DNA of 64,000 nt from Diorhabda sublineata (taxonomy: Eukaryota; Arthropoda; Insecta; Coleoptera; Chrysomelidae), in NCBI RefSeq assembly GCF_026230105.1, contig NC_079474.1, positions 25,066,794 to 25,130,793 of the forward strand, read 5' to 3'. The position numbers and the translations under genes were made by a program. The notes under the pieces were generated by a model. The model did no database searches and was not told where the DNA came from. It was given only the letters and a program-made list of their open reading frames with translations. This document shows positions 33,116 to 45,659 of the stretch, one piece after another. How positions within the stretch are numbered: position 1 is the stretch's first letter; each line of letters starts with the position of its first letter.

Positions 33116-36078
33116 TCTTAAAAAAGGCTCCAAGTTTTTATGAAGATGTCTTGACTTTCCGCTGAAGAGCTCATTACTATTACGGCAGTGCAATAACGTC
33201 AGTATATGGTAAGCTGGTAAGCAGCATTCTTTGCTGTTTACAAGTAGCTTTCTCAAACTTGCTCAAAGCGATTGTTATATTTATTACAATGAATGCTTTG
33301 GGCCAAAAATTGAAGTTGTGGAATAGAAATAAGTATTATTTTTGAATTTATTTAATATAAATTAATTAGTTTATTTATTATATTTGTCCACTGACATAGA
33401 AAACTATTCAGACTAATATTTAATTCATTTTTATTAAATATAATTGAAGCATGATAATGCATAGTTATTTAATAATTATAACTAATATGTTTGGTTTATT
33501 TATTAAAAAAAAATTCACAATTGTACAGGAGAAAATGTTATAAACTGAATTTTAGAAATTGACTTTTTTATTTCAAAACGCGAATTTAAAAATTAACAAT
33601 ATATAATTCTAATACCACAAATCAAAATTATTATGTATCTAACTCAATTATCATTACTTTAATGTGAATAAATAAAATATTAACCAACTAAGCATTTGGA
33701 CATTTCTAAATTCAGCAAAGAAACCTGCCACCATAATTGTATCTAACATTGTAACTATCTGCTACTTCAGTGTAAATATTTTTACTTGAAAATAAAAGTA
33801 CACAAAACAAGATAATAAGATTTCTGATGCACTGATAGTTAACATAAACTGAATTGAAGGTAGTTAATCGAAAGGCATTTAAATTGAATGAATTTCTTCC
33901 ATAAAAATTATATGTTCTCAACTAAAAATAAAAATCGATGTAAATTTATTTGATACTACTATCAAATACACTATTATATACGGATACATTCCCCTTACAA
34001 ATTTTTTGCAGCATATTGTTATAGAAATTGTAATAAAAGCGCCTACCTAGGAAAGTTGGTCAAGTAGGTTGACAAAAATTACATAGACTAAAATTAAAAG
34101 TCAGAAGAAAAAAAATATTATGAGTTATTATAAATAATATAACTGAACGTTTATACAAGCAAGGAAAATTGACAATGAGAGACAAGGGACTTTGTATTTG
34201 TTGATGTTTGAGAAAAAAAACTTTATAATCAAACATTTAAACATTTAGCAACAAAAATATATGTGAGTCTTAGATTGTTATAACTATCGTTATTTAATTT
34301 TGCTGAAAACATAATATCTATCAATTAATATGACTTACAGGTTGTCCCAACCCATCGTATTTAGGCAATATTTTGCTCACTTCCTAATGACATAAAAAAT
34401 GTAACATTTGATACCCCTGTGGTAGCATCTCATCAGTTTTGATTATCTCATGGCTCCGTTACATCTCCTGATAAATCCAATTAAAATTACTTAGCGTCGG
34501 TATTTTAGAAAAATCTAATCAGAAACCTTGGATTGCTCAAACGTGTGAGTGCTAGATACTCCCCCGCGACTTGGTCTGCCGTTTCTTCCTCCTCCATGCA
34601 CCAGTGGATAGCAATGAAGATAGATAACCGTGTTCGGTTAAAAAGCCAGTCACCAGATGAATTTTTCGCGTTTTTAAATAGCAGTTGTTTGACTAGGCAG
34701 GCAAAAGGTGAATTTATGTGCGTATTCCCTTCCTTCCTGCTAGGTGTTTCCATCCATCTACGCAGAGCTTGTCTTGCGAGTAGACTACTTTGAGATGTAT
34801 GTAATAGCTAATATCTACGCCAAGAATGGGTAGTGTGCCAAGAATAAGTAGTTTTGATACTTCTCAAAATTAATCAACTGTCCTTTACAGCCTTCACCAG
34901 TTAAATTAAATTTCAGTCTTGATAACTTTATAAGAGCTGTTTGAGAAAACTGAGATCACTGTGTTTCTATGGCAATGTTTGTTTGAAAATAAGACGACCA
35001 AACATGTGGGTTAGTTAGTGCATAATATTAGTAAAAAAGAAGAATACAACTTGTAATAAAGGAAAAATAATATTTCTTCTCAGCATTCTTCTCCATAACA
35101 ACTCTATCACTAAGATTCGACTCATTGAAGTAACTAAATGCAATTCTCAATTACTTATCAGTTAGACGATAATGTTTTCATAATGCATTTTTTTCTAGCT
35201 ATACAACCGAGTTTATAATTTGTAATAATTGAATAGCTTTATCAACCAAACTAATAATCAATGTGTTTTTTAGAACTGGGGTGACTTGAATTCAAGTATG
35301 TGTCATCACTTTACCTGTTTACATTATATCAGAATATTTGAGATCCCCTTAAAAGGAGGTCATTAATTTTTCACATTTGTCTGTGTATGGTTTTCACATA
35401 GAATTCAATTGATATGTGTCACATAACAGCCACAATAATTGTGACCAAACTATTATTTACAAAATATGAACTTACCATTGTGAAACAGGCCTCGTGTGTA
35501 CGGATAGCAATCAAATTGATGTAACAAGAGGAACCATTATATTAGTATTGGTTTTCAATTTATTTTTGTGATTACACGTTAAATTTTCAATTCGAGTAAA
35601 GTTATATATTTCGATGAAAGGCTCTGATGTAATTATACGTGGACCGTTTAATCACATTCCATTTTGATATGAATTACTCTAAAATGATAACAGACTATGC
35701 GCTAATTTGGTAATAAATTAAATTTCTGCATTAATTTATCTCAAAGAGGTCATTGATCGATATATAATACAAATGTCCATTTTACAGGCCATTTTATCAT
35801 AAAATTTGTTTGATAGATGTAGATTGATCATATAAATATTCATGCAGCCACAGTAACTGACATATTATTTTCATCAGATTATTACGAATATTGACACACC
35901 CATTACACAACTCACGCAGAATATACAAAAGTATATAAGTCACAGCCGAGAATATTGCCAGTTGATATGTACATGTTTTTAATCACAAAACAGGCGGGAT
36001 GAATTTCTACACATGAATTTTGAATTCTCTTATGTCTTCACTTGCCATTACTAAACAATTTGATGTCATAGTGAAGTG

Positions 36079-36079
<1 letters not shown>
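33116..36079. other. Long AT-rich stretch without a recognised gene
   Basis: A GC-richer patch at 34,505-34,793 is open on both strands (86 codons on +, 82 on -) but unassigned. A phrase at 34,339-34,370 ('caggttgtcccaacccatcg') may be a transposon end. No family motif found. Confidence 0.45.

Positions 36080-36151
<72 letters not shown>
36080..36151. repeat. (AT)n microsatellite
   Basis: About 72 bp of uninterrupted AT dinucleotide repeat. Confidence 0.97.
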
Positions 36152-36154
<3 letters not shown>

Positions 36155-36959
36155 TATCATCACATTCTGGAATTCTCGATTTGTGGAAATTTCTAGATTG
36201 CCGTAAACAAACAAAAAGGCGTTCTTAGAGATCTCATCTATGAAAACAGGTAACAAAAATATTAACGTATATAGGTCACAAAAAATACCAACAAATAGCT
36301 GCCACAAACATCTATCAAACTTGAGCTTTGATTAACATATTAGAACAGGACCGGTCTACAATTCTGTGCATTGAGAAAGCATATACTCAAAGACAGAGGC
36401 AGATAATTCAATAAATAATTTGAATTCAGTTGAAGTAAAAGTGTACTCAATGCTTTCTTAGTTAACTGAAATTCAGAAAGCTGCTTATTGCTAAATTGGA
36501 AGTTAGCTAGTCTATCAGAAGACTTGCAATTCATATAGGTCTTAACGCGAAAACCGTAACCAAAGTGAAGATGCAATGCTTTTGTAAATAATCACCTTTT
36601 AATTGAATATTGGTAAACATAGTAACAAGTGTCAAGTGAATTTACAGGGTTACAAAATTGCAATAATCTGTCCCAAGACTTGTATACTTTTGCAATGAAC
36701 AGAAGTGTATATCCGTAGGCAAGTTTAACAATACGTATTCGAGAAATGAATATCCATTGCAAAATTAGTAAGATTATTATTCCAATAAGACTCAATAGAG
36801 GAACTGATAGATTTACGTTATAAACAAGTTTTTTTTACAAACTCATCAAAGACGTCGAAGAGGAACAGTAAGAAAGTGACTATCAATGTGTATTCCGAAG
36901 AGGGAGATAAACCTATTTGAAGCAGATACTAGCAAATTGTATAACATAATCTAATTATG
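36152..36959. other. AT-rich stretch without a recognised gene
   Basis: Short open minus-strand frames only, without domains. Confidence 0.45.
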
Positions 36960-37195
36960 CACGCAGTTCTCATAGAATTTGGGAGTACATAACAAGTTAA
37001 TTAGATATAGAGCATAAAAAGTTGGAAGTACCAAACAAAATACCACTGACAGTTAACCACATACTAACAAGTTGTCTACAATATTCCATAAGCGCCGTAG
37101 CCTCAATCTAGGAAGTTCCCTTCAAGAAACTTTAAATAACGTGAAACAGTTACCAAGCCTGATACAATATTTCATATTAGTTGTCGTGACACGTT
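36960..37195 (+). pseudogene. LINE C-terminal tail fragment
   Basis: Shifted + frames give 'IPLTVNHILTSC' (about 37,040-37,075, His and Cys of the zinc tail) and 'HKRRSLNLGSSLQETLNNVK' followed by 'QLPSLIQYF' (about 37,088-37,177). This is the usual end of I/R1-type ORF2, equivalent to 23,393-23,480 on the other strand. RT and RNase H are absent. Confidence 0.62.
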
Positions 37196-38412
37196 AATTA
37201 AAATATAGAGAAAAAACAATACACAAAAAGAGTACAAACGCAACATCACATTTTGGAGAAAATATTGATAAAGTGATGATGGAATCAGAGTAATCACAGT
37301 AACATCACCAACTAGTAATATAAGTGCATGGAAATTATATTAATAATTACATTACATGAATATCGAAGAAACTTTCAAGACCAGCTGAAAAATTAATAGA
37401 CAAAACAGTGATAATCTGTGGTAATACATGGAGTAGTGATATAGATCATGAATGTAAATAAAGAAAAGAAAACCTTGAATGGACAGGTGGAAAATGAAGA
37501 CGCTCAGAGTGTGTGCAGATCTTAACTGTGGTGAGACTTATAAATCAGTATGTACTGCAACTATTTCAGATACTATCATTAGTCATAAGATCCAAACGTA
37601 TAAGATATCTAGAACATATAAGGATTAGAGAAGAAAAGTTTAACACAAGGCGACGAGAAGAGGAATTGGCGTTATAAAGCATCTGCAAAATTGGAGGAAT
37701 AAGATAGAATAGTGAAAAAGATCCTTTATCCAAGTTTTGTCCGTGTGAACAAGATACGTACTTTTGATCTCGATTTACTGAAAAACATTAAAACGACACA
37801 TTTGTAAGGAGGTTTTTGATAGAAGTAATGAAGAAGTTAAATGTTGATAGTGAACTGATAAAAAAAAAAAAATAAGTGGGAATGAAAATTGTACAGAGCG
37901 AAGTATTAAGATACCGTACATTAGTAGTTGAAGAGAAGTTAATAATATAACTATTTTTCTGATTTATGGACACTCGCTGAAGATATGAAAAATTATTCAA
38001 TATAATGAGTATTTGTTCACTCCTTACTTAAAATTCATAAGCCTAATAATGGACATAAATATCTTCAAACATCTGGAATTTTGAAAAAGAGAATTGACGG
38101 ACTGAAGTATATTGTAGATATTTTTGTATCTAGGTCTATTTTTAGTTTTTGTTTTTTATGTGAATGATTTTAATCAATGAGTTGTGGGCATTTTCTACGC
38201 CACGTGAGAAATTTGTATTCAGTAATCAGAAATTTACTTTCTATATATTACATCGAACCATCTATATAAATATTAGGTTATCATTGTTTAAAATTTAACA
38301 ATGATGGATTCATTCTACGAAAAATGTTGAAATTTTTCATTCGTCGCGTTCTTAGGTTCGAAATGAAAAATTGTTCTGTTTTGTAATACTAAATAGATAG
38401 ATTTATTAAATA
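37196..38412. other. AT-rich stretch without a recognised gene
   Basis: A-rich + strand with many stops. Could be old LINE sequence, but no motif was found. Confidence 0.4.
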
Positions 38413-38540
38413 GTGGTTATAAAGGAATACGAAGATAGAAAGTTTGAAAATAAACCTCCAGATATTGTTAAGAAAGCAGCCGATGTTTGCAATAATTTGC
38501 TACGAAGTACATCAAGGCAAAAATATGTAATTGAGAGAAA
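38413..38540 (+). pseudogene. N-terminal fragment of a tyrosine recombinase
   Basis: 'PPDIVKKAADVCNNLLRSTS' then 'RQKYVIE' (about 38,455-38,535) repeats the pattern seen at 9,062-9,151 and 8,500-8,410: a Pro-Asp/Glu-Ile lead, an Ala-rich helix, LL, Ser-Arg and a Tyr. After 'VIE' the sequence becomes a GA-rich run and the similarity stops. No catalytic part follows. Confidence 0.45.
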
Positions 38541-39684
38541 GAGAGAAAGCGAGAGTTATTGTACCGTTCGGTTGTGTTTGTTTTGTATTTTTTTCGCGGT
38601 CTGTGTGTTTGTGGTTTGTTTTAATATTTGACTTTTTTTTCTGAACGGATTGTACAAGAATTGACAAAACTACTACAAAAATTCTACTTTCCCCAAAGTT
38701 CCACTTTCCACTTGCACTTTCTTGCATACTCTTCAATTCTCCTAATTTGAGAGACCTCAATAATAAAATCTCTAAATAATCAAGAATCAAATTCTCCAAG
38801 AAATATTTGATTCGCTAGTAGCTCGTATAAATCAGTTAACCAACAGCGTACCAACTATTACCGAAATATAAGAATTTTATTGAAAAACTAATTTAAATGA
38901 AATCTTATAGAAAAGAAGATAGATAATATCAACAAAATAGCCAACATGTTTAGTGCCTTTAAGCCAGATTTGTTGCTTAAATCCATACGGAATTCAAATT
39001 ACAAGGAAGAGCTATTCGTTATATTTATAGTTTAAGTAGTAGAGAGAGAGCATTACGAATTCTACTTTTAAAAATACAAAATTTTAACTCTCTTAGTTTT
39101 TATTTTAGAATCTGTTTGTTTGGTTCACAAACACTTTTACAACTCAACTGAGCTACCCTACTAGAAGAAAGAATTTGGGCATTTACCTAACTATACCCAA
39201 TTCTGATCTTGTGAAAAATTCCAACATCTTCAGTGCCAAAAATTTAGTCGATCAGCTACTTTCAGAATTAAAAGTGGCAAATTCATTTATTGAGTTCCCA
39301 ATATTGACAAAGGTATTTCTTCTTGAGAGAACTTATTATTCTACAAAATACCATAGACTGGCATAATTGAATTTATTATAAAGTTAGATATTATATGTAT
39401 TATAATTATTATTATTACGCCAAATTGTTATTTTATATTATCTAATATGAAATTTTGTCGCTTTGTCCATAAAATTGTGAAATTTCCTAATGTCATTAAA
39501 GCTTATCTCTCTCTCTGTTGTAAAATGTGTTGATGTATCAAAATACGCAAAATTACGCACCTTTTTCAAACTAAAATCGGTAAAATATGTTCAAAACCCT
39601 TAATTCCAAAAAAAAAAATCAATAACTTCTAGAGTATGTACCTGAAGAATAGTATTTTTGATAAAAGTGTGTTTAAAAAATCTT
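38541..39684. other. AT-rich stretch without a recognised gene
   Basis: An open + frame at 39,175-39,366 has no recognised domain. Otherwise AT-rich. Confidence 0.4.
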
Positions 39685-39905
39685 ATAAGGGCTGTAAACT
39701 CTGCGCGATACACCCTCAGACATGCCGAGTGCGAGAGTATACAGGGTAGCTTTCGCCTCGCTTCGGTATATCTAAGAGTGTCTCGTCCGTTCTAGCTCCG
39801 TGTCGGTTATTCGTGCCCGAGTCAAAGGGTCTCGGCATGTCTTGCTAGGATCCAGTCCAGTGTCCAGGTAGCAGTCGTGTGCAATACGCGTGCTACTACG
39901 ACGTT
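39685..39905 (+). other. GC-rich island with a 12-bp inverted repeat
   Basis: Sharply GC-richer than both flanks. 'agacatgccgag' (39,718-39,729) and its exact reverse complement 'ctcggcatgtct' (39,831-39,842) bracket 101 bases, and no ORF is open through it. It may be a structured RNA, the 5' leader of a retroelement or the end of an unknown transposon. It lies just upstream of a deleted mariner. Confidence 0.6.
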
Positions 39906-39959
39906 ACAGTAACAAATTAAGTGGATCAAATTTTTTAGAAATATATCAAACTCGTACTA

Positions 39960-40370
39960 TGATAAATCATAATTGATTACACGTCTGGATACAGCATAAT
40001 TTGACAAGCGCTCAAAAACAAACTCGTGTCGATTTATACGAAAAAATGCTAAGAAAATTCAATCGCGGTGCTTCTAAAGACGTCTTTAAGATCGTAACAG
40101 GCGACGAATCATGGATGTATACAAATGCGAGGTCTCGCACACAGTCAAACAAAAACGTTTTTGATCAGTCAAAACAACTAATTGATGGATCATCCACCGT
40201 ACAGTGCTTGTTTGGCACCCAATTATTTCTTCTTTTTCCCGCAGATCAAAAATAAATTGCGAGGTCAACGTTTTTCTACACCTGAAGAAGCGGTGGATGG
40301 AATGGAAAGAATCCTTCGAGAATTGCTTATCTTAATGGAGAAAATTTTGAAAAACAATAAAGCCACACCC
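39960..40370 (+). pseudogene. Internally deleted mariner transposase
   Basis: Reads 'LTSAQKQTRVDLYEKMLRKF' then 'NRGASKDVFKIVTGDESWMY' (39,998-40,120), which includes the first catalytic Asp. After about 60 bp of degraded sequence a shifted frame gives 'HPPYSACLAPNYFFFFPQIK' and 'NKLRGQRFSTPEEAVDGMER' (about 40,188-40,310). The N-terminal HTH and the second Asp block are missing. Same SETMAR-like subfamily as the copy at 4.9-5.5 kb, but with different deletion points, so the two lost sequence independently. Confidence 0.87.
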
Positions 40371-40559
40371 AATTATAAATATTTGTTTTTATTTTTCTAT
40401 CTGAAAATTTTTTCTTACTATCTTTTTCTTACTATGCTTAAATATTGAAGCATGTTTTTTAAACTATTCATTTATTCATAATTCATTCTAAACGGAACTG
40501 TTTGGATATGTATTATATATTTTAATTTTCATATTTACAACATAGTCTAATTAATAATA
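40371..40559. other. AT-rich spacer
   Basis: No feature recognised. Confidence 0.4.
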
Positions 40560-42230
40560 ATGAGACATTAGATTTTAGAAATCGAATTTGTGTCTTTAAG
40601 ATAACACTTCTTTTCCGGATGAAGAGAGAATTGATTTCAATTTTTTTTTTAGCTTGTCTTCTGTGTTCATTGTGAGGACATTCGATTAGCAGATGCTTCA
40701 CTATTAGTCTGGTTTGACATAAAGGCGCCGTTTCTTTTCTTAGAAGATATTGATGTGTTATGAGCGTGTGTCCAAATCTTAGAAGATTAATGATTATTTG
40801 ACCTCTTCTTTTTTGGGTAGTGGCAGTTTGGTTTTAATTTCGGGTATTATTTAATTTAAATTTGTTAATTTGTTTCGGTTTCTTTCCAGAATGATTGCCA
40901 TATTTGATATATATGCATATACATATATTTATATCAGTTAATTTATTCCACATTTAATGTTGAGATGAGTTGAGATGATGTGTCGCTGTCACTTAAATCT
41001 GTAGTTGATATGTTGGAAGTGAATAATTTTTATTATTTTTTTTATTTACCTTATTTAACATTTACCTTATTTTTTAAGGTCTTATTTGGTATGTTTTTAT
41101 AGATAACATTAAGAATTTTGAGTAATTCAGATGGTTCGCTTGAATAATTTGGTGCGATTATTTCAGGGTTTGCAGTATTAATAGTGTTTTGTAGAAAATC
41201 GCAGATCTCATTTAAACTTAAGATGAAAGGTGGGCTTCTGTTTTCAATCTGATCTTTGATTGTCTTTAGTAAGTTGGGCAGAGCTCACTAGTTGATTTAT
41301 AGTTTTTTCTTTCTTTTCGATTTAGGGGTCTCAGTAGGTTGTGATGGGACGGCTATCTAAACATTCAGGTGATGTCGAAAGTAGTCTTTTCGTAGTGAGA
41401 ATTTGATGTATTCCGTGTTAATGTGGGCTTGCAAAATTTGACGACATTTGAGGATGTTTCAGTTGTGGTAGGAACTCTTGGGGATATTTTTGATCAATGA
41501 GGCTGAATATTCTCTGTTTTTAATTCTGGTGCCGCTTCTGTTATGTTTTCTGTTCCATATTTTCATTTGGTCAGAGTCATTTCCAGTAATCATTTCTTCT
41601 GCGGTGGTATGTGTGTCTCTTTGTTTCAAACATGCGGATTCTTCGTAACCTATGGATTTGCATGTGGAGCAATTTAATCCATCGATTGCTAAAAATAATC
41701 GGTACGTGGTGTTATCGTTTTTTATCAGAAAAGATTATGGAATAGACTTGTTATCAATGGGAGAGATGAAATTTTGCCTCCGAAAGCTTAATACATGGCT
41801 ATAATCTGCTTCAGGCATTCCTACTGTTAGGAATGTCATTTTCGGTAATGTTTTTATTCCCATCTTTTAGATTTCTTTTTTGATTAGTGAATTAGGAATT
41901 GTGGACATATATTTGATATAACTAGGTGCTGTGATGGAGTTATTAAACGCATATATTATTTTGGACGAGAGGTAGATACAAATTCTGTTCTTTGTGATCC
42001 GAGATGCATATAAAACATTTTTCGTTTGAACTATGGATCCAACACCTACAATGTAGTCGTGGATTTTGGTTCCATCTATTAATGTAAGGATGATAGCTTG
42101 ATCCTTAGTAGGGAATTTATGGGTGGCTAGTTTGTTAGAATAGGTTTGTTCACATGTTTCGTAGAATTTTTTAAGGCCGACTCTGTCCCTGGTTAATTTA
42201 CGTCAATTAGGACGAGTTCCGAAAAACTCG
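40560..42230 (-). mobile_element. LINE with ORF2 body deleted: Gag joined to the ORF2 tail
   Basis: On the minus strand a Gag frame (about 42,200-41,300) and a low-complexity linker are followed by only the last part of ORF2. The tail reads 'QSFWKETETNKL' (about 40,900), 'IIINLLRFGHTLITHQYLLR' and 'KETAPLCQTRLIVKHLLIEC' (about 40,795-40,675), the Cys/His tail normally found after RNase H. Endonuclease, RT and RNase H are absent. Both ends of one LINE are therefore kept with the middle lost. Confidence 0.72.
41300..42200 (-). pseudogene. LINE Gag (ORF1) with zinc knuckle, broken
   Basis: The minus strand reads 'RVGLKKFYETCEQTYSNKLA' from about 42,185, then 'KFPTKDQAIILTLIDGTKIH' and 'NRICIYLSSKIIYAF', then 'MPEADYSHVLSFRRQNFISP' (about 41,818-41,759). 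A stop sits near 41,735. The same frame continues with 'NCSTCKSIGYEESAC' (about 41,670-41,626), a CCHC knuckle in which the His position is Tyr. A lysine-rich stretch ends near 41,295. The domain order fits Gag of I/Jockey-type LINEs, and it is a different family from the Gag at 15.6 kb. Confidence 0.7.
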
Positions 42231-42475
42231 TCGGAAATCTCTCGCAACGAAACCAGATCGAAAGAGATAAAATACCTGAAATAAGTTGATCACTGTGATT
42301 GTTCGTGATCACTGGATGGTCACTACCACTTAGGTTAAGACAGTAAGACAGACAATAGATGATTTGTTTTCAATTTCAATAAAAGCTGTTTATTTTAATA
42401 CATTGAACAAGACCGAATTAAACGTGGTATTATCAACAAAATTCAGGTCTCACACTCAAATATTGAAGACGCAGA

Positions 42476-42479
<4 letters not shown>

Positions 42480-42535
<56 letters not shown>
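42480..42535. repeat. (AT)n microsatellite
   Basis: About 56 bp of uninterrupted AT repeat. Confidence 0.97.
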
Positions 42536-42538
<3 letters not shown>

Positions 42539-43984
42539 TTCTTGTTACATCAGTATATAAGTCCTAGTCGGTGATTACTTTTATCTTCATGTTTCTTACA
42601 CCGACATCGGCCCCGTGGGTAGCACATAGACTCTTTCTGTTGTTGTCTTACGTTCACTAAGATTTATTCACCCTTCTAATACGATATATTGCTTAAGGAG
42701 TGGTTCGAAGGCTTCTTAATTTGTCCAGATGTCGCTACTTAATGGTTTATATCGTTAAGCTCCCGGGAATTATTCCATTTCGTTTCATTAACTTTTTTCC
42801 TTAGGCTCGGACTGATGAAAGGAAAGACAACGAGAAATACTCATATGAATATTTAAGTTTGGTGATCTATGCAGATGTGCATTTTGAAAATGATTTAATA
42901 TTTGAGATACATTCTGAAAGATAGAAATTGAATATAGTTGGAAATTAGGTAGAATTGAATGTAAAATTTGACGTTGTTAAATTATGATTAAAATATGTTT
43001 TCCACATCCAATTATGTTGACTATCACTACGAATATTTATTTTCTATTCAATAGAAATAATAAACTATCTTTCAAAATTGTTCTCAGGGGGTATATGTTT
43101 TATGTATCAGTAGCAGTATCACTAGTTTTGGTAACTTCATGTCGTTCTATCTTAATAGACAAAATCATTTAAAAAACATACATATTTCCAACATTTTAGG
43201 ACGCTTTTTTAATGTACGACCTATTAGACTGCCGTCATACTTCAAACCGTCATGCGAGAGGTGGCAGACAACAGGCGATGGGCAGCAGGCGAAGTAGAAG
43301 GAAAAGAAACTACACTCTATGAACAAGGTACGTCATGAATATGCCAATCTCTTTTGACTGAATAAAATTTGGTAGCACTGTTAACCCTACTTTCCATTGG
43401 GCCGTTTCCGCTATAAATTATGATTGTTAACAATGTGTGATTTAATTTCTTTATCGTCTTCAACCCGTTTTTGTTAATGTGAGTGAAAATAATGAGCTGC
43501 CACCGAAGAAGTGGATCTTTTTATTTAAATGAACCCTATCATCAGCATTATTTATTGACCAATATGTTCACCGTGGTAACAAAGCAATAGATTTCGATGA
43601 AAGATCATCTTGAACTAACGTCTGAATTATATTAATGAAACTCACTCGTTGGTTAGCAAACAGAAATCACAATAAAAGTAGTAGAAACAATTTACAGTAT
43701 CAAAAAACCTTTATATACAGTAGACTACATGAGAAAATAACTAGCTTGGTTTATGCCTGTACAAAATAGTTAAACAGACAACTTCATTATATTATGAGAG
43801 TACTTTGATTATGACAGTTCTCTTGGGTACAATAATTGTACAAAGATATGAGAAACTATCAAAATATATTCATTAAAAATAGAATAAAAGTCCCTTTTAC
43901 ATCGTTTCAATGAAATTCACAATAAATCATGTGAACATGAAGAACTCATCTTTTTACTATTTTTGTTGGGTGATGTCATGTTAA
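42536..43984. other. Unassigned stretch
   Basis: Contains a GC-richer patch at 42,600-42,620 ('cgacatcggccccgtgggta'). No LTR pair or ORF could be shown. The rest is AT-rich. Confidence 0.4.
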
Positions 43985-44715
43985 CCCGGTACTACATGAT
44001 GGGTCCAACGTTTGCGCCAACATTTAACTTTCGACGTTAGCTGAATACGAAGTCTAAAACCTAGAACTTATTTGAAGATATGAAAACGTGGCAAATTTGG
44101 TTTTTCATACAAAACACTTAGCATTCATATGCACGAGAACAAAAAGTGTATGTAGTTGTACCACAAGTGTTGGTTCCAATTTTGTTACAATGTTGTCTAC
44201 TCCTTTGACATGGGTCAAAGACTTTGTCGACTTTCTACGGTCAACGTTCCAATGCCAACGCTGGAAGCATAAAATTCGTCGAATGACATGCGCACTACTA
44301 CCACACGATGTATCTAATCATACCAGCGTCCAACGTTGGAAGCATTGGACGCTTCGTATGGTACTGGCTTTAAACTAAAAAAATTAAAACGTGGCAAATA
44401 AGTAATCAACAGCATACAACAGATATATTTTCTTTTGAAATAAACTAGGTGATATTAGCAGCTTCGGTTTTTTATACAAAACACGCAGCATTCACGCACA
44501 AGAGGATAAGAAGTGTGTGTAGTTGTACCACAAATGTTGGTTCCAGCTTTGTTCCAATGTTGGGTATTCCTTCGATGCGGGTACAAGAAACCAACTTCCA
44601 TGGCCGACGTTCCAGTGTCAATGTTGGAAGCGAAAATCCGTGGAATAACATGCGTACTACGACCACACGATACATCGTACGTTGGAAGCATTTGACGCAT
44701 CGTGTAGTACCAGTT
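43985..44715 (+). mobile_element. TTAA-flanked MITE, tandem dimer
   Basis: TTAA stands at 43,981-43,984 and 44,716-44,719. The left end 'cccggtactacatgatgggt' and the reverse complement of the right end 'aactggtactacacgatgcg' form inverted repeats. Inside, about 290 bp are repeated (44,084-44,370 and 44,452-44,716: 'tacaaaacac', 'gtagttgtaccacaa', 'cgtggaataacatgcgta' or its variant). A third end-like sequence with TTAA at 44,370-44,373 closes the first unit. TTAA flanks suggest a piggyBac-type helper. No transposase is encoded. Confidence 0.6.
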
Positions 44716-45381
44716 TTAATCTATATCACATAATCTATAATGCACCATTCTAATTTCTCAGATACTGTGAAAAATACTGATCAATGAATAAAATCGACAA
44801 CCAACCAATTACATGAAAAGCCTCGTGAATAAATAAATAACTAACTTGACAGTAACTGGGAAGATGACAGAATAAAATAGGAGCAGAAGTTTAAGATCAC
44901 TTTATTACGACGTTTCAAATAGGGGAAAGTGCGTTGAACGAGCAATTTGTGCCAGGTGATACGCATAGACAAAACAGACACACTCCTTCACTTGACTCAA
45001 TAAAATATTTACACCGAAATTGTGATTTTCTTAACTCAATGGACTTACGTTGAATTGGTTGGATAGGTTAAGTAAACTATTAACACGTTTGACATATATT
45101 ATACCAGTCGATAGCAAACGTATTTTACAACTAAAATTTCTAGTTTCACAATTCACAATATAGTTACTAGGGTGGAACTTAAAAACGAAATCTATGATAT
45201 TGATTTGTGATAGTGAATATTTTGGTCCTTCTTTCACTAAAACAAAAATGGAATCTAGTGTTGCCGCAAAGCCCTCAATTACCAAAAATAACTCAGGTTT
45301 ATTATCATTTTTCTCCAAGCTATTTGTATCTGTCTCATCGATAAATTAATATAAATTTCTTATTTCTTAAACCTATTGATT
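44716..45381. other. AT-rich stretch without a recognised gene
   Basis: A 95-codon open minus frame (45,031-45,318) has no recognised domain. Confidence 0.4.
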
Positions 45382-45600
45382 AATTAATGCTTCTATATGT
45401 TCTCGATTTAAGGTCTCTTCTGTTTTAAAATTAGTGTTTTTTTAATAATTTCTTAATTATTGATAAAAAATTGACAACTTAACTTCAGTCTTTATCACAA
45501 GATTGAAGTCAATTTCTTATCAATCTTTCAAACATTATTGAAAAACTAATTTTAAAACAGTAGATACCTAAAATCAAGAACATTTAGAAACATTAAACGA
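45382..45600. repeat. Foldback (snapback) repeat with arms of about 95 bp
   Basis: Left arm 45,382-45,475 and right arm 45,506-45,600 are reverse complements with moderate divergence. The best block is 'ctgttttaaaattag'. The loop is about 30 bp, and no ORF is present. A related solo arm lies at 765-812. Probably a MITE. Confidence 0.8.
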
Positions 45601-45659
45601 AAATATTACGAAACATTACCGAAAAAAGTATAATGTATTTTAGACAGCAAATAATTGTT

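Noticed and set aside
34505..34793. Open frames of 82-86 codons on both strands
   Set aside because: No recognisable domain and no start or neighbour that favours either strand.
36038..36307. ORF with long Ile-Tyr repeat
   Set aside because: Artefact of translating the (AT)n microsatellite; the same holds for 42,364-42,567.
42230..42640. Possible LTR next to the (AT)n tract
   Set aside because: No second LTR, primer-binding site or gag-pol could be shown.
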